Below are positions 57,549 to 64,000 of a stretch of DNA of 64,000 bases, one piece after another. Source of the DNA: Mycobacterium basiliense (lineage in GTDB: Bacteria > Actinomycetota > Actinomycetes > Mycobacteriales > Mycobacteriaceae); assembly GCF_900292015.1 (NCBI RefSeq), contig NZ_LR130759.1, positions 620,001 through 684,000 of the forward strand. Direction: 5' to 3'. The position numbers and the translations under genes are program-made. A model generated the notes under the pieces. It made no database searches, was not told the origin of the DNA, and saw nothing but the letters and a program-made list of their open reading frames with translations. Within the stretch, counting starts at the first letter, position 1; each line of letters opens with the position of its first letter.

Positions 57549-59311
57549 CTGCCCGGCTTACCGGGTTGGCCGAACAGCATCCCCTGGGTGCCGCCGCTGC
57601 CACCGGACCCGTTAGGCACGCCCGTCCCGCCGGCCCCGCCGTGTCCACCGTCACCGATCAGCTGCGCGTCGCCGCCGGCGCCGCCATCCCCGCCGGCGCC
57701 CACGCCCCCGCCGGCCCCACCGCTTTGTCCTCCGGCGCCGCCTTGCCCACCAGCGCCGCCGTTGCCGATCTGCCCGCTGTGACCACCGGCGGCGCCGCCG
57801 CCGCCGAACAGCTGTGCACCGCTGCCTGCCGTCCCGCCGCTGCCGCCGCTGCCGCCCATGCCGCCGTTTCCGCCTTTGGTGTCGAAGCCATCGCCCCCGG
57901 CTCCGCCGTTGCCGCCGCCGCCGGCTTGACCGCCGAAGCCGCCGTTGCCGACTAACCAGCCGCCGCTGCCGCCCGCGCCGGCATCCCCGCCCGTTCCGCC
58001 GGCACCACCCTCACCGGCGGCGTCGCCGCCAAACCCGCCGATGCCGCCCGCGCCGCCGTTACCGCCCTGTCCGCCCGCCCCGCCGTTGCCGAAGAACCAC
58101 CCGCCGGTGCCGCCCGCGCCCGCGTTTCCGGCATTTCCGCCGGGGGCACCGTTGGCGCCGGAGACGGTGCCTTCGCCACCGGCGCCACCGATCCCGCCGG
58201 CACCGCCGGTGCCGCCAGTCCCACCAGTGCCAAACAGCAGCCCACCGTCGCTAGCTTTACCGGCGGCGCCGCCGGTCCCCCCATCTCCGCCAGTGCTATT
58301 GGTCGTGCTGTACCTGAATCCGCCGTCACCGCCGCTGCCGCCGCTGCCGCCGCTACCGGCGGCCCCGCCGTCGCCCCACAACCCCGTACTGCCGGCGTTG
58401 CCGCCGGCCCCACCCGCGCCACCCAGGCCACCGTTGCTGTCTTCAGTGCCCCACGACCCCGCGCCGCCGTTGCCGCCGGCACCGCCATCACCGGCGGCGC
58501 CGCCGTTGCCCAGCAGCCACCCACCGCGGCCGCCGCCGCCGCCACCGCCGCCGGTACCACCGTCACCGCCGGCACCATGGGTGTGTTCGTTTACATCGCC
58601 GCCGCCGTGACCGGCGGCGCCGCCGTCGCCGCCGGCCCCGCCGTCGCCGAACAACAGTCCGCCGTCACCGGCTTTCCCGCCGGCGCCACCATTCCCGCCG
58701 GCACCTGCGCCGGTGCCGGTACCGGCCCCGTCTGCCCCCATCGCACCCGCGCCCCCAGCCCCACCGGCGCCACCGGCGCCCCACAGGCCGGCGCTGCCGC
58801 CGGCCCCGCCGGCTCCGCCGTTAGCGCCCGGGTAGCCCACGGCGGTCGCGGTCCCACCGGCACCGCCGGCCCCGCCGTTGCCGAGCAACCATCCGCCGGC
58901 GCCGCCGGCCCCGCCGGCCGCGCTGGCCCCACCACCACCGCCGACTCCGCCGTTGCCGATTAGCCCGGCGTTACCGCCGGCGCCTCCGGCCACACCGGCA
59001 GTCGTGCTGGTACCGCCGTTGCCGCCGTTGCCGTACAACAGCCCGCCGTCGCCGCCGGCTTGTCCGGGCGCGCCGTTGGCGCCGTCGCCGATGAGTGGGC
59101 GGCCCAGCAATGTCTGGGTGGGCGCATTGATCACGCCCAGCACGTTTTCTTGGAGGGCCTGTAGCGGTGAGGCGTTGGCCGCTTCGGCGGCGGTATAGGT
59201 CACACCGGCGCCGGTGAGGGCTCGGACAAATTGGGCATGAAACGCTTCGGCGTGCGTGCGCAGTCCCTGATAGGTTTGCGCGTGGCCGGCAAACCGGCCA
59301 TCAACAGACAC
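57545..59311 (-). pseudogene. 5'-truncated PE_PGRS gene
   Basis: A 588-codon frame starting from a chance GTG. It lacks the first ~62 residues of the PE domain. From [37 protein letters not shown] onward it is nearly identical to the next PE_PGRS gene, then continues with [15 protein letters not shown] and ~450 residues of GGxGG repeats ending [10 protein letters not shown]. Homology to the intact paralogue stops abruptly at 59291. The preceding sequence (59292-59640) is AT-rich and unrelated, so promoter, ribosome site and the N-terminal PE helix are gone. Probably not exported or expressed. Confidence 0.8.
58370..59291 (-). repeat. ~0.9 kb duplication shared by two PE_PGRS genes, copy A
   Basis: Matches 61711-62632 at constant offset 3341 with only scattered differences. 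It encodes the second half of the PE domain, the hinge and the first ~200 PGRS residues. Confidence 0.85.
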
Positions 59312-59940
59312 ACATCAAAACTTGACGTAGTCTGACTTTTGCCCGCGATGCGGCACGTTCGCGAATATTCGACAGATTGTCCAAGAACATCGGAAAACGT
59401 TGCAACACAACAACTAGCATTCATGACGGGTATAACGTCACTTCGTCTGCAGCGGTCCGATCGATAGGCCGCCAAGCGCAGCGCATCGTATTTGATTTGC
59501 AGCAACAGATCTCGCTCCTGTGCGTCTCGATCCACACCGCACGCGTAGTCGAACGTGGTCAAGCATGCGTGACCAATACCATTGTTCTGCAGCACAATAT
59601 GTAACATATTCAACGTAAAAATACGCTTCCCGGCAAGCTAGGTTCTGGCTACTCCGGTGTCGGGGTGCGCGGCAGGGCAACGCTGCGCTTGCTTCCGTTA
59701 GCCGCTTTAGCGTGTTCGGCGCGGTTCGCTGCGGTCAAGGACCCGGCCCGATCGCTACATTCGCTATTGCGAATAGCGTTGGTGCGCAACTTATTTGTAC
59801 TGGCGCCGGTGGATCCGAATCGCCGAGCCGATCTCCGCGAAGATGCCTTCCGTGCCTGTGAGGTTGGACGGGTCTTGGTTGGAGCGGGTGTCGTCATGCC
59901 CCGCTCTTGCACATCCGCGCTGCAGACGTCAGGGTGACAC
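59312..59940. other. AT-richer spacer upstream of truncated PE_PGRS, with a 17-bp palindrome
   Basis: 629 bp. 59312-59640 has lower GC than anything nearby and no gene. A possible minus-strand frame of ~82 codons (59649-59897, MTTPAPTKTRPTSQARKASS..., very basic) lies in the rest without recognisable domain. The perfect inverted repeat CGCTATT-GCG-AATAGCG (59762-59778) sits inside it. Confidence 0.45.
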
Positions 59941-62796
59941 CTACGTTCCCGGCGTCCCGGGCTGACCGGACAGTAGCCCGCCGGCGCCGCCGCTACCGCC
60001 GGACCCGTTAGGAACGCCGGTGCCGCTGGCCCCGCCAGCGCCGCCATTGCCGACCAGCCGCGCAACGCCGCCGTCGCCGCCATCCCCGCCGGCGCCGCCG
60101 CCGCCAGGAGCGCCGTCGGGTAGGCCACTACCGCTCGTCCCGCCAGTACCCCCGGTCCCGCCGGTCCCGCCAGCTCCACCGGCTCCGCCGTCGCCCCATG
60201 CTGCGGCGTTTCCGCCGGTGCCGCCGCTCCCGCCGATGCCGCCAGTGCCGCCGGTGCCGGGTGTGTTGGCGAAGCTAAAGCCGCCGGTGCCGCCGGTGCC
60301 GCCGGACCCACCGGACCCTCCGGACCCACCGGCGCCGAACAGCCACCCGCCGCTGCCGCCGCGACCGGCGGTGAGGCCGCCGTTGCCGCCGGTCCCTCCA
60401 TCGCCGCCGTCACCGCTACCGGCCCCGCCGGTCCCGCCGGTCCCGCCGGCCCCGGCGCGCCCGCCGGCCCCGCCATCGCCCAATAGCTGACCGCCGGCCC
60501 CGCCGTCGCCGCCGAGTCCACCGCCGCCGCCGGCGCCGCCGTCGCCGCCGCCGCCGCTATTGCCTTGACCGCCTTGACCACCGGTGCCGCCGGTGCCGCC
60601 GTTGCCGCCGGTGCCGCCGGTGCCGAACAGCTGACCGCCGTTGCCGCCGCGACCGGCGTCCCCGCCGGTGCCGCCGTCGACGCCCATGCGACCGATGCCG
60701 CCGATGCCGCCTTCGTTGCCTCCTTGGCCGGAGGCCCCGCCATTGCCGCCGTGGCCGCCGGTGCCGCCGTCCCCGGAGAGCCACCCGGCGTTGCCGCCGG
60801 CCCCGCCGGTGCCGCCGCCGCCGCCGGCGCCGCCGAGGCCGCCGCCGGCGCCTCCGAAGCTGCCTTGGCCGCCGCCGCCGCCGTGTCCGCCGCCGCCGCC
60901 GGCCCCGCCGGTGCCAACCAACAACCCGGCGCTTCCGCCGCCGCCGCCGGCCCCGGCATCCCCGCCGGCGCCCCCGCCGCTGGCGGTGCTGTCGCCGCCG
61001 TGACCGCCGGCGCCACCGTGCCCGCCGGCCCCGCCGTTACCCCACAAGCCGGCATCGCCGCCGGCCGTTCCGGCCCCCCCGGCCCCGCCGGCGCCACCGT
61101 CGGGGACGCCGTTGGAATTGCCGAGCGCAAGGCTGCCGGTCCCACCGGCACCGCCGTCGCCGCCGGCGCCACCGTTGCCGAATAACAACCCGGCCTTGCC
61201 GGCAACCCCGCCGGCCCCACCAGCGCCACCGGCAAGAGCGACCGTACTGCTGACCCCGCTGGAGCCGCCGGCGCCGCCGGCACCGCCGGCACCGCCGTCG
61301 CCCCACAGCAGCCCGGCATTGCTGGCGGCGCCGCCAACACCGCCGTTGCCGCCTGCGCCGCCATCGCCGCCGAACACGCCGTTGTCCTGATGGCTCCCCC
61401 CGTTGCCGCCGTCGCCGCCCGCCCCGCCGGCACCGCCATTGCCGAACAGCAGCCCCGCTTTGCCCGCGTTGCTACCCGCACCGCCAACACCGCCGGCACC
61501 GGCATCCTGGTCGCGGAAGCCGTTGCCGCCGGCACCGCCGTCCCCACCGGCGGCGCCGTCGCCGCCATTGCCGAACAGCAGCCCACCATTTCCGGCGGCA
61601 CCCGCCACACCCCCGTTCGCGCCGGCACCGCCCATGCTGCCGACGGTGCCACCGAACACGAACCCGCCATCGCCGCCGTCACCGCTGTCACCGCCGGCGC
61701 CCGCCGCCCCGCCATCACCCCACAACCCGGCGCTGCCGGCGTTGCCGCCGGCCCCACCGGCGCCGCCCGCACCGCCGCTACTAGGCGTGTCCAGAGCGCC
61801 CGCGCCGCCGTTACCGCCGGCACCGCCATCACCGGCGGCGCCGCCGTTACCCAGCAGCCACCCACCGCGGCCGCCGCCGCCGCCACCGCCGCCGGTACCA
61901 CCGTCACCGCCGGCACCATGGGTGTGTTCGTTTACATCGCCGCCGCCGTGACCGCCGGCTCCGCCGCCCCCACCGACGCCGCCGTCGCCGAACAACAGCC
62001 CGCCGTCGCCGGCTTTCCCGCCGGCGCCACCATTCCCGCCGGCACCTGCGCCGGTGCCGGTACCGGCCCCGTCTGCCCCCATCGCACCCGCGCCCCCAGC
62101 CCCACCGGCGCCACCGGCGCCCCACAGGCCGGCGCTGCCGCCGGCCCCGCCGGCTCCGCCGTTAGCGCCCGGGTAGCCCACGGCGGTCGCGGTCCCACCG
62201 GCACCGCCGGCCCCGCCGTTGCCGAGCAACCATCCGCCGGCGCCGCCGGCCCCGCCGGCCGCGCTGGCCCCACCACCGCCGCCGACTCCGCCGTTGCCGA
62301 TTAGCCCGGCGTTACCGCCGGCGCCTCCGGCCACACCGGCAGTCGTGCTGGTACCGCCGTTGCCGCCGTTGCCGTACAACAGCCCGCCGTCGCCGCCGGC
62401 TTGTCCGGGCGCGCCGTTGGCGCCGTCGCCGATGAGTGGGCGGCCCAGCAATGTCTGGGTGGGCGCATTGATCACGCCCAGCACGTTTTCTTGGAGGGCC
62501 TGTAGCGGTGAGGCGTTGGCCGCTTCGGCGGCGGTATAGGTCACACCGGCGCCGGTGAGGGCTCGGACAAATTGGGCATGAAATGCTTCGGCGTGCGTGC
62601 GCAGTCCCTGATAGGTTTGCGCGTGGCTGGCAAACAGTGCTGCCACCGCCGTCGATACCTCATCGGCGCCCGCGGCGAGTACCTCGGTGGTGGGGCCCAG
62701 GGCCGCCGCGTTGGCCGCACCAAGTGCTGCGCCAATGCTTTCCACGTTGGCCGCCGCGGCGGCGAGCATGTCCGGAACCGCAACTACAGACGACAT
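59941..62796 (-). CDS. PE_PGRS protein
   Basis: A 951-residue PE_PGRS protein. The PE domain (~1-95) starts [21 protein letters not shown] and contains [13 protein letters not shown] and [13 protein letters not shown]. The hinge is [24 protein letters not shown] (~125-148), with the GRPLI motif that anchors PGRS proteins in the mycomembrane. More than 780 residues of GGAGG/GGDGG repeats end in [12 protein letters not shown], with no extra C-terminal domain. A GGAGGC ribosome site precedes the ATG. It is the probable parent or sister of the truncated copy at 57.5-59.3 kb. Confidence 0.95.
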   Translation of the reverse strand: MSSVVAVPDMLAAAAANVESIGAALGAANAAALGPTTEVLAAGADEVSTAVAALFASHAQTYQGLRTHAEAFHAQFVRALTGAGVTYTAAEAANASPLQALQENVLGVINAPTQTLLGRPLIGDGANGAPGQAGGDGGLLYGNGGNGGTSTTAGVAGGAGGNAGLIGNGGVGGGGGASAAGGAGGAGGWLLGNGGAGGAGGTATAVGYPGANGGAGGAGGSAGLWGAGGAGGAGGAGAMGADGAGTGTGAGAGGNGGAGGKAGDGGLLFGDGGVGGGGGAGGHGGGDVNEHTHGAGGDGGTGGGGGGGGRGGWLLGNGGAAGDGGAGGNGGAGALDTPSSGGAGGAGGAGGNAGSAGLWGDGGAAGAGGDSGDGGDGGFVFGGTVGSMGGAGANGGVAGAAGNGGLLFGNGGDGAAGGDGGAGGNGFRDQDAGAGGVGGAGSNAGKAGLLFGNGGAGGAGGDGGNGGSHQDNGVFGGDGGAGGNGGVGGAASNAGLLWGDGGAGGAGGAGGSSGVSSTVALAGGAGGAGGVAGKAGLLFGNGGAGGDGGAGGTGSLALGNSNGVPDGGAGGAGGAGTAGGDAGLWGNGGAGGHGGAGGHGGDSTASGGGAGGDAGAGGGGGSAGLLVGTGGAGGGGGHGGGGGQGSFGGAGGGLGGAGGGGGTGGAGGNAGWLSGDGGTGGHGGNGGASGQGGNEGGIGGIGRMGVDGGTGGDAGRGGNGGQLFGTGGTGGNGGTGGTGGQGGQGNSGGGGDGGAGGGGGLGGDGGAGGQLLGDGGAGGRAGAGGTGGTGGAGSGDGGDGGTGGNGGLTAGRGGSGGWLFGAGGSGGSGGSGGTGGTGGFSFANTPGTGGTGGIGGSGGTGGNAAAWGDGGAGGAGGTGGTGGTGGTSGSGLPDGAPGGGGAGGDGGDGGVARLVGNGGAGGASGTGVPNGSGGSGGAGGLLSGQPGTPGT
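61711..62632 (-). repeat. ~0.9 kb duplication shared by two PE_PGRS genes, copy B
   Basis: Partner of 58370-59291 (offset 3341). Homologous recombination between the copies would delete one PE_PGRS gene and the spacer between them. Confidence 0.85.
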
Positions 62797-63039
62797 TTCC
62801 CAGCCTCCACCCAGTGATTAGCAACCACACATTGCGACTCAATGTAGTGTGATGCCGACCGGAATCTGACAGTTTCGCAAAATTCAGCAACGTGCCCACC
62901 GGTCGACGGAATCCACCCAGGTCGGCCGCCGCCTGACCTGTGCAGGATGTCCCGACCCCTGAGCGATGGTGGGCTTGCCGGGTCACGCCGGCCCCGGCGC
63001 CTGGCCAGAGCAAACCCCGCGCGCACCGGCCGCAGGAGC

Positions 63040-63131
63040 GGACGGCAGGGTGCGCCGCCGACCGGCATGCCGATGATCGCCAATCCGTCGCCGCTCCGGC
63101 ATAACTCCGGAACTGCCACTACATGCGACAT
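63040..63131 (-). pseudogene. Remnant of a PE-domain start
   Basis: On the minus strand an ATG at 63131 opens MSHVVAVPEL and, after a short degenerate stretch, GDGLAIIGMPVGGA. This matches the canonical PE N-terminus ([25 protein letters not shown]). The frame then becomes Arg/Pro-rich noise. Only ~28 residues of PE remain, so I call it a fossil. The remainder of 62797-63291 shows no other gene. Confidence 0.5.
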
Positions 63132-63291
63132 CGCCGGACTCCCACGCGCCCAGATTCGGCGCTACTCCGGGGTGCCGTGGTGGACATGGGCCAATCTCTG
63201 CAAGAACCGCAGCAACCTTTGTGGCGCAGCCGCTTTCGGGATCCGCGAGACGGTGTGGGCCCAAGCGACGCAGGTCGTAGCCAGTTACGAA

Positions 63292-64000
63292 TCAGGCCCC
63301 TTGCGCTCCGGGCTTGCCAAACAGCAGCCCGCTGGCACCGCCGTCGCCGCCGACCCCGCCGGGCACGCCGATGCCGCCGTGCCCAGCATCGCCGCCATCT
63401 CCGCCGTCGCCGATCAGTCGCGCATGCCCGCCGGAGCCGCCGCCGCCGCCGGCGCCCATGGTCCCGCCGAGCACATCGGGGTGCCCGCCGCTGCCGCCGT
63501 CGCCGCCAGCCCCGCCGTTGCCGAACAGCCGCGCGTCGCCTCCCGCGCCGCCAACGCCGCCGGTGCCACCGCTGCCGCCGGCCGCAGCGCTGCCGGGCAC
63601 CGACGTGCCACCGCCGGCGCCGCCGTGGCCGCCGTTACCGGCTTGGCCGCCAGCTCCAGCGTTGCCGGACACCCACGTGTCACCACCGCCGCCTCCAATG
63701 CCGCCCGTACCGCCGGTGCCCCCAATACCTCCGGTGCCGACGGCATAGCCGGTACCACCGGTACCTCCGCGCCCCCCGCTGCCGGCCTTTCCGCCAACCC
63801 CGCCGTCCCCGGTCAGGATTGAGCCGCTGCCGCCCAGGCCGCCGGTACCGCCGGTACCGCCGGTACCGCCCGTGCCCCCGCCGGTGGTGCCGCCATAGCC
63901 GCCGTCGCCGCCGACCCCGCCGCTACCGCCTTGTCCGCCGGTCCCAGCATTGCCAAACAGCAGGCCGGCGGCGCCGCCGCCGCCGGCCTGCCCGCCGGTA
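63292..64000 (-). CDS. PE_PGRS protein (C-terminal part; start outside window)
   Basis: The minus-strand frame is open from the window edge to a TGA at 63292. All 235 visible residues are PGRS-type ([20 protein letters not shown], then [31 protein letters not shown]) and end [13 protein letters not shown], a typical PE_PGRS terminus. The PE domain must lie beyond 64000. The 495 bp downstream holds the PE fossil. Confidence 0.88.
   Translation of the reverse strand, partial: TGGQAGGGGAAGLLFGNAGTGGQGGSGGVGGDGGYGGTTGGGTGGTGGTGGTGGLGGSGSILTGDGGVGGKAGSGGRGGTGGTGYAVGTGGIGGTGGTGGIGGGGGDTWVSGNAGAGGQAGNGGHGGAGGGTSVPGSAAAGGSGGTGGVGGAGGDARLFGNGGAGGDGGSGGHPDVLGGTMGAGGGGGSGGHARLIGDGGDGGDAGHGGIGVPGGVGGDGGASGLLFGKPGAQGA

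Noticed and set aside
59649..61919. A 756-codon minus-strand frame overlapping the PE_PGRS gene
   Set aside because: Ala/Val/Pro-rich low-complexity translation of GC-rich PGRS DNA in the wrong frame; the PE domain start supports the 59941-62796 frame.
57588..64000. Short regularly repeated GCCGCC/GGCGGC-type DNA resembling a repeat array
   Set aside because: The periodicity is that of Gly-Gly-Xaa PGRS codons in minus-strand genes; there are no constant direct repeats with unique spacers, so it is not a CRISPR array.

Overview
The window is mycobacterial chromosome: high GC, PPE and PE_PGRS proteins, FAAL/PKS/MmpL lipid clusters, an F420-dependent glucose-6-phosphate dehydrogenase and a REP13E12 remnant. 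Most genes match, from memory, the M. tuberculosis H37Rv blocks Rv0376c-Rv0356c and Rv0388c-Rv0409. However, the first block runs in the opposite orientation, and there are several insertions and losses. I infer a slow-growing, PE_PGRS-rich Mycobacterium related to, but distinct from, the tuberculosis complex (M. kansasii-like). The species is not proven from the sequence.

Layout. 1-3.8 kb: the distal end of a carbon-monoxide-dehydrogenase-type maturation operon (XdhC/CoxI with a YHS domain, a decayed MobA-like remnant, MoxR/CoxD, CoxG, CoxE). 3.85-7.5 kb: a compact ethanolamine cassette (eutC, eutB, permease) on the minus strand. 7.6-17.3 kb: housekeeping and membrane genes (GH76-like, DedA, fba, mgtE, Rv0361-like, Rv0360c-like, M50 protease, Rv0358-like, purA, thioesterase fold). 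17.3-18.7 kb: a PPE-SVP gene at an apparent rearrangement junction, followed by purT, a rhodanese, metZ and ndhA. 23.6-27 kb: an accessory stretch with an LpqS-like small protein and candidate copper operator, a second PPE-SVP gene, a broken VOC gene and a decayed REP13E12 element. 27-30.5 kb: a secreted Rv0398c-like protein, LpqK, FadE7 and a DUF3054 protein. 30.5-34.8 kb: a truncated methyltransferase, a GNAT and three luciferase-like flavin monooxygenases in a tightly overlapped operon. 34.7-48.2 kb: mmpL1/mmpS1 divergent from a FAAL and a 2420-residue polyketide synthase. 48.2-53.2 kb: an MBL-fold hydrolase divergent from fgd1-pta-ackA. 53.3-64 kb: a PE_PGRS island with two broken insertion sequences.

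The most striking feature is the Pks6-like synthase. It has two non-reducing extension modules, and their AT-ACP segments are about 1.8 kb near-perfect DNA repeats exactly one in-frame module (3033 bp) apart. With the FAAL, the N-terminal ACP, the terminal thioesterase and the divergent MmpL/MmpS pair, this predicts a fatty-acyl starter extended twice by malonate, probably a diketo acid or an alkylpyrone-type lipid. Also notable are the GNAT plus triple-monooxygenase cassette (possible sulfur or N-acyl salvage), a PE_PGRS protein carrying a complete seven-repeat YVTN propeller, the minimal eut cassette, and LpqK, which lacks its catalytic SxxK residues.

No rRNA, tRNA or CRISPR array was seen. 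Gene identities for orthologues rest on recognition of family motifs and lengths; no database search was run.
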